The notes beneath the pieces are model-generated. The model worked only from the letters and a program-made list of their open reading frames with translations, searched no databases and was not told the DNA's origin. Shown in pieces: positions 18,324-26,358 of a DNA stretch of 64,000 nucleotides (the stretch's first letter is position 1; every line of letters starts with the position of its first letter). Origin of the DNA: Pelomonas caseinilytica. Lineage in GTDB: Bacteria > Pseudomonadota > Gammaproteobacteria > Burkholderiales > Burkholderiaceae_C. Made by a program: the position numbers and the translations under genes. Where the stretch lies: assembly GCF_021353235.1 (NCBI RefSeq), contig NZ_JAJTWT010000010.1, positions 169,107-233,106 on the forward strand, in the 5' to 3' direction.

Positions 18324-20474
18324 GTGACCGCCCGCGCCTTGCTGGCCCCGTACTGGTACCGCGTCGCGGCCCTGCGCCCGCGGCTGCGCAGCCATGTGCG
18401 CCTGCATCGCCACGAGTACCGCGGCGAGGTCTGGCATGTGTTCGAGGACCGCGCCAGCGGACGCCACCACCGCTTCAACGCCCAGGCCTGGCGCGTCATC
18501 GGCCTCTTCGACGGCCGGCGCAGCCTGGAGGAGATCTGGGCCCTGCTCTCGCACGAGGTGACGGACGAGACGCCCACGCAGGCCGACATCGTCAAGCTGC
18601 TGGGCCAGCTGCACGCGGCCGACCTGCTGCTGGCCGACGTGACGCCCGACACCGCCGAGCTGTTCGAGCGGCGCGGCAAGCACGAGCGCCGCCAGCGCCT
18701 GGGCCGCTTCGCCAACCCGATGTCGATGCGCTTCCCCCTCATCGACCCCGACCGCCTGCTGGCTCGCCTGGCCGCGGCGCTGCGCCCCGCCGGTGGCCGC
18801 TGGATGCTGCTGGCCTGGCTGGCCGTCGTGCTGCCGGCCGTGCTGATGCTGCCCTCGCATTGGCGCGAGCTGACGCACAACTTCAGCGACCAGTGGCTGG
18901 CCTCGGGCCACCTGCTGATGCTGGCGGTGCTGTTCCCGCTGGTGAAGATCGCCCACGAGCTGGGCCACGGCCTGGCCTGCAAATGGCACGGCGGAGAGGT
19001 GCACGAGGCCGGCGTGCTGATGCTGGCCTTCTACCCCGTGCCCTACGTGGACGTGAGCAACTCCTCGGCTTTCGCCGGCAAGTGGCAGCGCGCCCTGGTC
19101 GGCGCGGCGGGCATGCTGACCGAGCTCTTCATCGCCGCGCTGGCCTTCTACGCCTGGCTGGCCCTGGAGCCCGGCATGGCGCGCGGCATCGCCCACGGCG
19201 TGGCGGTGCTGGCCAGCGTGACGACGCTGTTCTTCAACGCCAACCCGCTGCTGCGCTACGACGGCTACTACATCCTCAGCGACCTGGTCGAGATCCCCAA
19301 CCTCGGCCCGCGCGCCCAGAAGTACACGCTGGAGCGGCTGGAGCGACGCCTCTTCGGCGTGGTGCCCGACGACCCCATGCCCGTGACGCCCGGCGAGCGG
19401 CGCTGGTTCCTGGCCTATGCGCCGCTGGCGGCGGTGTACCGGCTGACGGTGTCGTTCGGCATCGCCCTCTTCGTGGCGCAGCGCTTCTTCTTCATCGGCA
19501 TCGCCCTGGCGGTGGCCAGCCTGGCGCAGGGCCTGGCCTGGCCGTTCGCCAAGGCCCTGCACGCGCTGCTGACGGCGCCGCGCTTCGCCGCCCGCGGCGC
19601 GCGGGTGCGCGGCGTGCTGGCCGGCACGGCGGCCGCGGCCCTGCTGCTGCTCTTCGTGGTGCCCCTGCCCTACCACACCCAGGCCGAGGGCGTGCTCTGG
19701 CTGCCCGAGCGCGCCATCGTGCGCGCCTCGACGGCGGGCTTCGTGCAGGGCGTGCTGGCCCAGCCCGGCCAGGTGCTGCTGGCCGGCCAGCCGGTCGTGC
19801 AGACGGTGGAGCCGGCGCTGGACGCGCGGCTGCAGGCCCAGGCCGCCAAGGTCGAGGAGGCGCAGGCGCAGGTGGATGCGGCCTGGATGGTCTCGCAGGC
19901 CCGCGCCCAGCAGCTGCTCAAGGACCTGGAGCGCGAGCAGGCGGCCCTGTCCCGGCTGCAGGACGAGGCCGACCAGCTGACGCTGCGCGCCGGCACCGCC
20001 GGCATCCTGCTGATGGACAAGGCCGCCGACCTGCCCGGCCGCTGGCTGCGCAAGGGCGAGGTGGTGGGCTATCTGCGCACCACCGACAAGCCGCTGGTGC
20101 GCGTCGTCGTGCCGCAGTCCGACGTCGACACCGTCAAGCTGGGCCACGAGGCGGTCGAGCTGCGCCTGCCGCAGTACATGGGCGCGGTCTGGCCGGCCAC
20201 GCTGGTGCGCGGCGTGCCCGCCGCCAGCCGCCAGCTGCCCAGCGCCGTGCTCGGCAGCCACGGCGGCGGTCAGCTCGTCACCGACCCGCAGGACGACCAG
20301 GGCCTGCGCACGGTGGAATCGGTGTTCGAGTTCGAGCTGCAGCTGGCCTACGACGTGCCGCACGACTTCCTCGGCAGCCGTGTCTACGTGCGCTTCGAGC
20401 ACCCGGCCGAGCCCATCGGCCTGCGGGGCTGGCGGGCGCTGCGCCGGGCCTTCCTGTCGACCCTGCATGTCTAG
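18324..20474 (+). CDS. PqqD-like / M50 site-2 protease / HlyD-like fusion protein
   Basis: Encodes 716 residues from a GTG start ten bases after the previous stop. Residues about 15-110 resemble PqqD, the peptide-binding chaperone fold of RiPP systems. Next comes a multi-span membrane part with the zinc motif HELGH (about residue 212) and the distal motif NPLLRYDGYY (about 310), as in M50 proteases. After about residue 430 a span ending VVPLPYHTQAEG starts an HlyD-like periplasmic region with lipoyl halves and a coiled coil. This architecture matches the group annotated as putative peptide zinc metalloproteases. In this operon it may cleave, hold or hand over the substrate. All core metal-binding residues are present, so it is probably active. 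Confidence 0.88.
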   Translation: MTARALLAPYWYRVAALRPRLRSHVRLHRHEYRGEVWHVFEDRASGRHHRFNAQAWRVIGLFDGRRSLEEIWALLSHEVTDETPTQADIVKLLGQLHAADLLLADVTPDTAELFERRGKHERRQRLGRFANPMSMRFPLIDPDRLLARLAAALRPAGGRWMLLAWLAVVLPAVLMLPSHWRELTHNFSDQWLASGHLLMLAVLFPLVKIAHELGHGLACKWHGGEVHEAGVLMLAFYPVPYVDVSNSSAFAGKWQRALVGAAGMLTELFIAALAFYAWLALEPGMARGIAHGVAVLASVTTLFFNANPLLRYDGYYILSDLVEIPNLGPRAQKYTLERLERRLFGVVPDDPMPVTPGERRWFLAYAPLAAVYRLTVSFGIALFVAQRFFFIGIALAVASLAQGLAWPFAKALHALLTAPRFAARGARVRGVLAGTAAAALLLLFVVPLPYHTQAEGVLWLPERAIVRASTAGFVQGVLAQPGQVLLAGQPVVQTVEPALDARLQAQAAKVEEAQAQVDAAWMVSQARAQQLLKDLEREQAALSRLQDEADQLTLRAGTAGILLMDKAADLPGRWLRKGEVVGYLRTTDKPLVRVVVPQSDVDTVKLGHEAVELRLPQYMGAVWPATLVRGVPAASRQLPSAVLGSHGGGQLVTDPQDDQGLRTVESVFEFELQLAYDVPHDFLGSRVYVRFEHPAEPIGLRGWRALRRAFLSTLHV

Positions 20475-22461
20475 CGCCGCCATGACCAGCCTGCACCTGG
20501 CCCGCACGCCCTTCCCCGAACGCGAGGACCGCCCGCCCTCGGCGGCTGACGCCTGGGCGCTGCGGCTGCTGAGCCGGGTGCGGCGCCGCCTCGCGCCGCC
20601 GGCCGCCCGCGAGGTGGCGCGGCTGGGCGAGCTGCTGAAGCAGCGCCAGCCCGAGCTGAAGGCGCTGGACGACGCCGGCCTGCTGGCCCACCTGCGCGCC
20701 ATCGCCCGCCCGGCCGTGCGCGAGCTGCAGGCGGGGCCGCTGCGCGAGGCCCTGGTCGCCACGGCGGAACTGGCCCGCCGCGCCCTGGGCATGACGCCCT
20801 ACCCGACCCAGCTCTTCGGCGCGATGACGCTGATCCGCGGCCAGCTCGCCGAGATGCAGACTGGCGAGGGCAAGACGCTGACCGCCGGCATCGCCGCCTG
20901 CCTGGCCGCCGTGGCGGGGCTGCCGGTGCACGTGGTGACCTGCAACGACTACCTCGCCGGCCGCGATGCGGAGAAGAACCGCGCCCTGTTCCGCGCCGCG
21001 GGCCTGTCGGTCGGCGTCGTGGCCCATGGCGTGGAGCGTGACGAGCGCATCCGCGCCTATGCCTGCGACATCGCCTACTGCACGAACAAGGAGCTGGTGT
21101 TCGACTACCTGCGCGACCGCGTGGCCCTGGGCGGCCGGGCCAGCGCCGCCCAGGTGCGCTCGCGCCGCCTCGTGGGCGGCCCGCAGGGCGCGCCGGCCGA
21201 GCCGGTGCTGCGCGGCCTGCACTTCGCCATCGTCGACGAGGCCGACAGCATCTTCATCGACGAGGCGCGCACGCCGCTGATCCTGGCCGTGCAGGCCGGC
21301 GACATCCCGCATGCCGAAGCCCACGTGCAGGCTCTGAGCCTGGTGGCCGGCTTCGAGCGCGACCTGCATTTCCGCATCGACGAGGCGCGCCGCGAGCTGC
21401 ACCTGACCGACGCCGGCGTGAAGGCGCTGGCCGAGGCCACCGCCGGCCTCGGCGGGCCGTGGACGGCAGCCCACCAGCGCGGCCACCTCGGCACCCAGGC
21501 CCTGCGCGCCCTGCACCTCTTCCAGCGCGACGAGCAATACCTCATCGATGCCGAGGGCAAGGTGCAGATCATCGACGAGTACACCGGCCGCGTGCTGCCC
21601 GGGCGCACCTGGGAGCAGGGGCTGCACCAGATGATCGAGGCCAAGGAGGGCGTGGAGTTCAGCCCGCAGACGACGACCCAGGCCCGCATCACCTACCAGC
21701 GCTTCTTCTGCCGCTACCTGCGCCTGTCGGGCATGAGCGGTACGGCGCGGGAGATGGCCGCGGAGTTCGCCGCCGTCTTCGGCCTGGCCACCGTCACCAT
21801 CCCCACCCACCGGCCCAGCGCCCGCGTCAGCCTGCCGCCCCGCCTGTGCCGCGACGAGGCGGCCAAGTGGGCGGCCGTGGCCGACTTCGTCGCCGAGCGC
21901 CACCGCGCCGGCCAGCCGGTGCTGGTGGGCACGCGCTCGGTGCTGTCCTCCGAGCGCCTCGGCGCCCTGCTGCAGGCGCGCGGGCTGGCGCACCGCGTGC
22001 TCAACGCCCGCCAGGACGCCGAGGAGGCCGCCATCGTCGGCGAGGCCGGCCGGCGCGGCGCCATCACCGTGGCCACCAACATGGCCGGCCGGGGCACCGA
22101 CATCTCGCTGGGCGAAGGCGTGCACGAGCTGGGCGGGCTGTGCGTGGTGCTGACCGAATACCACGAGTCGCCCCGCATCGACCGCCAGCTCGTCGGCCGC
22201 AGCGGCCGGCAGGGCGACCCCGGCACGGCCATCGCCATCGTCGCGCTCGACGACGAACTGCTGCGCCAGCACGGCGGCCACGAGGCCCGGCTGCTCGCCT
22301 GGGCCCACGCGGCCGGCGCGCCGAGCGTGGGCCGGCTGCTGCAGCGCGCCCGCGTGGCCGCCCAGAACCGCGCCGAGCGCATGCATGAGCGCACCCGCCG
22401 CGAAACCATGCGCCAGGATCACCAACTCGACCGAATGACCGCCTTCTCAGGTCCGCAATGA
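20467..22461 (+). CDS. Shortened SecA-like preprotein translocase ATPase
   Basis: Encodes 664 residues from ATG 20467, overlapping the previous stop by eight bases (20482 is a possible alternative). SecA hallmarks are intact: MQTGEGKT Walker A (about residue 130), VDEADSIFIDEARTPLI (about 255), the SGMSGTA turn, ATNMAGRGTDI (about 540) and GRSGRQGDPG (about 574). Only about 80 residues follow the arginine-finger motif. Most of the helical wing and scaffold and the zinc-binding C-terminus of housekeeping SecA (about 900 residues) are therefore missing. It is an accessory paralogue, not the essential SecA. Its place between a membrane protease/adaptor and another adaptor suggests it is the energy source of the export system encoded here. 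Confidence 0.9.
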   Translation: MSSAAMTSLHLARTPFPEREDRPPSAADAWALRLLSRVRRRLAPPAAREVARLGELLKQRQPELKALDDAGLLAHLRAIARPAVRELQAGPLREALVATAELARRALGMTPYPTQLFGAMTLIRGQLAEMQTGEGKTLTAGIAACLAAVAGLPVHVVTCNDYLAGRDAEKNRALFRAAGLSVGVVAHGVERDERIRAYACDIAYCTNKELVFDYLRDRVALGGRASAAQVRSRRLVGGPQGAPAEPVLRGLHFAIVDEADSIFIDEARTPLILAVQAGDIPHAEAHVQALSLVAGFERDLHFRIDEARRELHLTDAGVKALAEATAGLGGPWTAAHQRGHLGTQALRALHLFQRDEQYLIDAEGKVQIIDEYTGRVLPGRTWEQGLHQMIEAKEGVEFSPQTTTQARITYQRFFCRYLRLSGMSGTAREMAAEFAAVFGLATVTIPTHRPSARVSLPPRLCRDEAAKWAAVADFVAERHRAGQPVLVGTRSVLSSERLGALLQARGLAHRVLNARQDAEEAAIVGEAGRRGAITVATNMAGRGTDISLGEGVHELGGLCVVLTEYHESPRIDRQLVGRSGRQGDPGTAIAIVALDDELLRQHGGHEARLLAWAHAAGAPSVGRLLQRARVAAQNRAERMHERTRRETMRQDHQLDRMTAFSGPQ

Positions 22462-22489
22462 AGCCCCTCGTCCAAGGCGTACCTTGGCC

Positions 22490-22583
22490 GGTCCCCCGCG
22501 GGGACGGCGATGCTTGCGGCATCAAGCCGCAAGCACATCGCCCGCGGGCCGGCTAGGGAGCGGCCCGTCGCTCGGCCCGCGAA
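22490..22583. repeat. Dispersed palindromic (REP-like) element, copy 1
   Basis: About 94 bases that recur at 27256-27355 with only scattered differences. The core is a perfect hairpin, CTTGCGGC at 22513-22520 with GCCGCAAG at 22526-22533, flanked by GC-rich arms. It lies between the SecA-like gene and the following adaptor gene and could end or process the upstream message. Confidence 0.75.
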
Positions 22584-22611
22584 CCGTCTACGGCCCTGCT
22601 CCAGTCACCGA

Positions 22612-23427
22612 ATGAACCCCATGAACGCAAAAATCTTCCTCCCGCCCCTTCTCTGCGCCGCCGCCCTGCCCGCCTCTGCCGCCGACCCCGGCTTCACCTG
22701 CCTGATCGAGCCCATGCAGCGTGTCGAGCTGCGCAGCCCCGTCGAAGGCCGCATCGACGCCATCCACGTCGAGCGCGGCATGGAGGTGCGCAAGGGCCAG
22801 GTGCTGGTGGAACTGGACACCGCCGTCGAACGCGCGGCCCTGGATGCCGCCAAGTTCCGCTCGGTGATGCAGGGCCAGATCAAGAGCGCCGACAGCCGGC
22901 TGGCCGCCGCCAAGGACAAGTTCCAGCGCCGCGACGCCCTCGTCAAGGAGCGCTACATCGCCACCCAGGACCGCGACGACTCCCTGGCCGAGATGCGCGT
23001 GGCCGAGGCCAACCTCGTCGAGGCCCAGGACAACCAGCGCCTGGCCGCGCTGGAGCAGCGCCGCCTCAACGAGACCGTGGAGCAGCGCCGCCTGCGCAGC
23101 CCCATCACCGGCGTCGTGACCGAGCGGCTGCAGGCCATCGGCGAGGTGGCCCAGGCCGGCGAGAGCGCCAAGCCCGTGCTGCGCCTGGCCCAGACCGACC
23201 CGCTGCGCGTGGAGGTGGTGCTGCCGGTGGGCATGTACGGCAAGGTCAGGCGCGGCGACAAGGCGAGCGTCGACGCCGAGGCGCCGCTCACGGGCCGCTA
23301 CACCGCCACCGTCACCATCGTCGACCGCGTCGTCGACGCCGCCAGCGGCACCTTCGGCGTGCGCCTGGAGCTGCCCAACCCCAAGGGTGAGATCCCGGCG
23401 GGGATCAAGTGCCGGGCGAGGTTCTAG
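22612..23427 (+). CDS. Periplasmic adaptor subunit, HlyD/RND type
   Basis: Encodes 271 residues from 22612, or 268 from the ATG at 22621. Either start gives a signal peptide (MNAKIFLPPLLCAAALPASA). Lipoyl halves (LRSPVEGRIDAIHVERGMEV and LRSPITGVVTERLQAIGEV) enclose a coiled coil of about 90 residues, followed by a beta-barrel domain. It lacks the membrane span of the other two HlyD-like proteins, so it is a soluble or loosely attached periplasmic adaptor. No inner-membrane pump is encoded nearby, which points to service in the SecA-like/TolC locus upstream. The open frame upstream of 22612 is only the REP-like element read through and is not part of the gene. Confidence 0.85.
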   Translation: MNPMNAKIFLPPLLCAAALPASAADPGFTCLIEPMQRVELRSPVEGRIDAIHVERGMEVRKGQVLVELDTAVERAALDAAKFRSVMQGQIKSADSRLAAAKDKFQRRDALVKERYIATQDRDDSLAEMRVAEANLVEAQDNQRLAALEQRRLNETVEQRRLRSPITGVVTERLQAIGEVAQAGESAKPVLRLAQTDPLRVEVVLPVGMYGKVRRGDKASVDAEAPLTGRYTATVTIVDRVVDAASGTFGVRLELPNPKGEIPAGIKCRARF

Positions 23428-23449
23428 CCTCCTCGCTCGGCGAAGCTTC

Positions 23450-23463
23450 TTGACCGAGCGCAA
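23450..23463 (+). promoter_or_regulatory. FNR/CRP-type site before the DUF2892 gene
   Basis: TTGACCGAGCGCAA has a full left half and a partial right half of the TTGAN-N4-NTCAA pattern. Its centre is about 41.5 bases ahead of a start predicted near 23498, with a -10-like TACCCT at 23486-23491. This is class II activator geometry. Confidence 0.55.
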
Positions 23464-23518
23464 CACCCCGGCCCCGCGCCCGCACTACCCTGGCCGCCAC
23501 TGTCTTCAGGAGGTTGCC

Positions 23519-23695
23519 ATGGCGATGAACGTCGGAACTGCCGAGCGCACGCTGCGCGTGCTTGTCGGCCTCAGCCTCGTGGCTGCGGCGGTGCTCGGCT
23601 TCATCAGCCCGCTGGGCTATGTCGGCCTCGTGCCGCTGGTCACCGGCCTGGCCGGCTTCTGCCCGGTCTACCGGCTGTTCGGCCGCCGCTCCTGA
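23519..23695 (+). CDS. Small DUF2892 (YgaP-type) membrane protein
   Basis: Encodes 58 residues, with AGGAGG five bases before the ATG. The sequence MAMNVGTAERTLRVLVGL followed by two hydrophobic spans with GYVGLVPLVTGLAGFCPVY is typical of the DUF2892 family, the membrane anchor also found in YgaP rhodanese. The conserved Cys-Pro (GFCPVY) is present. Its role is unknown, perhaps in sulfur or redox stress. It heads the set of genes with FNR-like sites. Confidence 0.8.
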   Translation: MAMNVGTAERTLRVLVGLSLVAAAVLGFISPLGYVGLVPLVTGLAGFCPVYRLFGRRS

Positions 23696-23722
23696 GCCTC
23701 CATCCGCCATCAGGGAGCCGCC

Positions 23723-24745
23723 ATGCCCACCATGAAAGCCGCCGTCGTCCGTGCCTACGGAGAGCCGCTCAACCTTGAGGAGGTGCCCATCCCCGAGGTG
23801 ACTCCGGGGCAGATCCTCGTCAAGGTGGCCGCCTGCGGCGTCTGCCACACCGACCTCCACGCCGCCGACGGCGACTGGCCCGTCAAGCCGCCCCTGCCCT
23901 TCATCCCCGGCCACGAGGGCGTCGGCCACGTGGTGGCCGTGGGCGCCGGGGTGAAGGGCATCCGCGAGGGCGACCGCGTCGGCGTGCCCTGGCTGCACAC
24001 GGCCTGCGGCCATTGCGAGCACTGCATGACCGGCTGGGAGACGCTGTGCGACAGCCAGCAGATGACGGGCTACACCGTCAACGGCGGCTTCGCCGAATAC
24101 GTGCTGGCCGACCCCGGCTACGTCGGCCACCTGCCCGCCGGCACCTCCTTCGAGGCCATGGCGCCCATCCTGTGTGCCGGCGTGACGGTCTACAAGGGCC
24201 TGAAGGTGCTGGACGCCCGCCCCGGCCAGTGGGTCGCCATCGTCGGCGTGGGCGGCCTGGGCCACTTGGCGGTGCAGTACGCCCGGGCCATGGGCTTTCA
24301 CGTCGCCGCGGTCGACATCGACACGGCCAAGCTGCAGCTGGCACGCCAGCTCGGTGCCGAGCTGTGCGTCAACGCGGCGGACGAGGACCCCGTGGCGGCC
24401 CTGCAGCGCGAGCTGCGCGGCGCCCACGGCGTGCTGGTGACGGCGGTGTCGCGGCAGTCCTTCAGCCAGGCCCTGGGCATGCTGCACAAGCGCGGCACGC
24501 TGTCCATGGTGGGCCTGCCGCCGGGCGACTTCGCCCTGCCCATCTTCGACGTGGTGCTCAACGCCAAGACGGTGCGCGGCTCCATCGTCGGCACCCGCCA
24601 GGACCTGAACGAAGCCCTGCAGTTCGCCGCCGACGGCTGGGTGCACGCCAGCACGACGACGCACCGGCTCGAAGCCATCAACCACATCTTCGACGAGCTG
24701 CGCCTGGGCCGCATCGAAGGCCGGGCGGTGCTGAGCTTCGAGTGA
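23723..24745 (+). CDS. adhP: Zinc-dependent alcohol dehydrogenase
   Basis: Encodes 340 residues. CGVCHTDLH and the GHE motif supply the catalytic zinc ligands. Four cysteines in HTACGHCEHCMTGWETLC hold the structural zinc. GVGGLGHLA is the NAD-binding glycine motif. This is the AdhP/AdhA ethanol dehydrogenase type that interconverts primary alcohols and aldehydes with NAD. It lies 27 bases after the DUF2892 gene and is probably co-transcribed from the FNR-like promoter near 23450, which fits a fermentative or redox-balancing role at low oxygen. Confidence 0.92.
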   Translation: MPTMKAAVVRAYGEPLNLEEVPIPEVTPGQILVKVAACGVCHTDLHAADGDWPVKPPLPFIPGHEGVGHVVAVGAGVKGIREGDRVGVPWLHTACGHCEHCMTGWETLCDSQQMTGYTVNGGFAEYVLADPGYVGHLPAGTSFEAMAPILCAGVTVYKGLKVLDARPGQWVAIVGVGGLGHLAVQYARAMGFHVAAVDIDTAKLQLARQLGAELCVNAADEDPVAALQRELRGAHGVLVTAVSRQSFSQALGMLHKRGTLSMVGLPPGDFALPIFDVVLNAKTVRGSIVGTRQDLNEALQFAADGWVHASTTTHRLEAINHIFDELRLGRIEGRAVLSFE

Positions 24746-24767
24746 CGCGCCGGCCCTGGTGCGCGCG

Positions 24768-24781
24768 TTGACCGCCGTCAA
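24768..24781 (+). promoter_or_regulatory. Perfect FNR/CRP-type palindrome before the HtrA-like gene
   Basis: TTGACCGCCGTCAA is a perfect TTGAC-N4-GTCAA palindrome. The class II distance gives a start at about 24816, with a -10-like TAGCTT at 24804-24809. That start is one base before the ATG of the protease gene, which suggests a leaderless message. Confidence 0.7.
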
Positions 24782-24816
24782 GCCGGGCCCGGCGGCGTGC
24801 GGTTAGCTTCGCCTTG

Positions 24817-25869
24817 ATGACCCCACGCCGACTGCCGAATCGACCGATCCGCGCCCTCCTGCTGCTTGCCCTCGCCGCCGGCCTTGCGCCGGCCGCGCGT
24901 TGCGAAGCCCTGCCACCCCGCAAGCCGGCGACGCCGCCGGCCAGCTTCGCCCCGGCGGTGCAGCGCGGCTCCGCCTGGGCCGTGGGCATCTACATGTTCG
25001 TGCCGGGCGAGGATGAGCCGCGCGTCGGCGCCGGCTTCCTCGTCGACGACAAGGGCGCCATCGCCACCTCGGCTCACCTCGTCGACGGAGCCCGCCAGAT
25101 CCTCGTCGCCCTGCCGGACAAGCGCCTCGTCGTGGCGACGCTCGAAGGCCTGGACATGGCCTCCGACGTGGCCCTGCTGCGCGTGGACCCGCCGCCGCGC
25201 GCCCATCCGGTGTTCGGCCGCCCAGGCCAGCTCCACGTGGGCGACTGGGTGATGGCCGTGGGCGAGCCCTTCGGCCTGGAGCGCTCGGTCTCCGCCGGCA
25301 TCGTCAGCGGCAAGGACAGGCACTTCGGTGACGACGGCGAGGTGCTCTTCATCCAGAGCGACGTCTCGCTGAACCCCGGCAATTCCGGCGGCCCGCTGCT
25401 GGACGCCAGCGGCGCCATCGTCGGCATGAACGCACGCACCATCGTCGGCCCCGTGGGCACGCCCGGGGCCAGCCTGGCCGTGCCCATCGACATCGTGCTG
25501 CAGCTCGTGGGCGAACTTCGCAAGGACGCGACCACGCCGCCCCGCCCGCGGCTCGGAGCCCTGTTCGACGACGTGCCGCCCCTGACGGCCTGGGCCGCCG
25601 GGCGGCGCGAGGCCAGCGGCGCCATCGTGCTGTCCGTGGCGCGCGGCAGCCTGGCCGAGCAGCTGCGCCTGCGCTCCGGCGACATCGTCACCGCGATGAA
25701 CGGCCGGCCCATCGCCGGCAGCGCCGACCTCGTCAACGCCCTGCTCGCCTGGCGCCGCGCCACCGACACGCGCATCGCCGTGCGACGCGGCACGGAAGAC
25801 CTGGTGCTCACCCTCGACCCCGGGGCCGAGACTGCCCAAACCGCACCCGCCAGCGGCGCCGGCCGGTGA
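24817..25869 (+). CDS. Periplasmic HtrA/DegP-like serine protease with one PDZ domain
   Basis: Encodes 350 residues from ATG 24817. An N-terminal signal peptide (RALLLLALAAGLAPAARC) precedes a trypsin-like domain with His in TSAHLVDG, Asp in ASDVALLRV and Ser in NPGNSGGPLL. A single PDZ domain follows (about residues 245-335, GAIVLSVARGSLAEQLRLRSG). This is shorter than DegP, which has two PDZ domains, and resembles DegS/HhoB types. It would degrade or cleave misfolded envelope proteins. A consensus FNR-like site lies just upstream. The C-terminus of the signal region contains a Cys (ARCEAL), so a lipoprotein is possible but the box is poor. Confidence 0.88.
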   Translation: MTPRRLPNRPIRALLLLALAAGLAPAARCEALPPRKPATPPASFAPAVQRGSAWAVGIYMFVPGEDEPRVGAGFLVDDKGAIATSAHLVDGARQILVALPDKRLVVATLEGLDMASDVALLRVDPPPRAHPVFGRPGQLHVGDWVMAVGEPFGLERSVSAGIVSGKDRHFGDDGEVLFIQSDVSLNPGNSGGPLLDASGAIVGMNARTIVGPVGTPGASLAVPIDIVLQLVGELRKDATTPPRPRLGALFDDVPPLTAWAAGRREASGAIVLSVARGSLAEQLRLRSGDIVTAMNGRPIAGSADLVNALLAWRRATDTRIAVRRGTEDLVLTLDPGAETAQTAPASGAGR

Positions 25870-25875
25870 AGGTGC

Positions 25876-25889
25876 TTGACGAAAAGCAA
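25876..25889 (+). promoter_or_regulatory. FNR/CRP-type site before the small Trp-rich gene
   Basis: TTGACGAAAAGCAA has a full left half and a three-base right half. TAGAGT at 25911-25916 fits a -10 at class II spacing. The gene starts at 25945. Confidence 0.5.
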
Positions 25890-25944
25890 GCGCCGCCGCG
25901 GCGCCTGGCCTAGAGTGCATCCATCTTCCCCGTGGAGGCCCGAC

Positions 25945-26250
25945 ATGCCGACGACCGACGCGACGCCCCGTACACCCTTCGACCTCACGGCGCCGTTCGA
26001 GCCCTGGGTCGATGCCGCCCAGACCTACAACCGCTGGCTGATCGGCCTTCTCGACGTGCAGACGCTGTGGTGGAAGGACGTCGAGCGGCGCGCGGCCGGC
26101 CTCATGCAGGGCTGGCTCGGCCCGGTGCTGCCGCCCGCCTCGGCCCAGGGGCTGGCCGGGCCCAACCTCGCCCTGGCCTGGCAGCGCGCCTGGGCGGACG
26201 GCTGGCAGGTCTGGGTCAACGCCCTGCAGCACGACGCCACCGAGGCCTGA
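25945..26250 (+). CDS. Small Trp-rich protein, possibly phasin-like
   Basis: Encodes 101 residues with GGAGG ahead of the ATG. It is soluble, largely helical and rich in Trp (YNRWLIGLLDVQTLWWKD, LAWQRAWADGWQVW). I do not recognise a family with certainty. The amphipathic helices and the setting among stress genes resemble short phasin-like proteins that coat polyhydroxyalkanoate granules, but this is inference only. It appears to be its own transcription unit between two FNR-like sites. Confidence 0.6.
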   Translation: MPTTDATPRTPFDLTAPFEPWVDAAQTYNRWLIGLLDVQTLWWKDVERRAAGLMQGWLGPVLPPASAQGLAGPNLALAWQRAWADGWQVWVNALQHDATEA

Positions 26251-26278
26251 CCCCCTGTTTGCGCGACGGCGGCCGTTC

Positions 26279-26292
26279 TTGACGACGGTCAA
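26279..26292 (+). promoter_or_regulatory. Perfect FNR/CRP-type palindrome before the tandem Usp gene
   Basis: TTGACGACGGTCAA is a perfect TTGAC-N4-GTCAA palindrome. A weak -10 (CAACAT, 26314-26319) lies at class II spacing, giving a start near 26327 and a leader of about 30 bases with AAAGGAG before the ATG at 26359. Confidence 0.7.
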
Positions 26293-26358
26293 GGGCGCCT
26301 TGGCGCGAATTGCCAACATGCGGAACACGGGGCGCGAAGCCCCCAAAGGAGAAACTGC

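Noticed and set aside
22510..22611. Upstream extension of the periplasmic adaptor reading frame
   Set aside because: The extra residues come from the REP-like element, whose second copy gives the same peptide in a non-coding gap; the signal peptide starts at 22612 or 22621.
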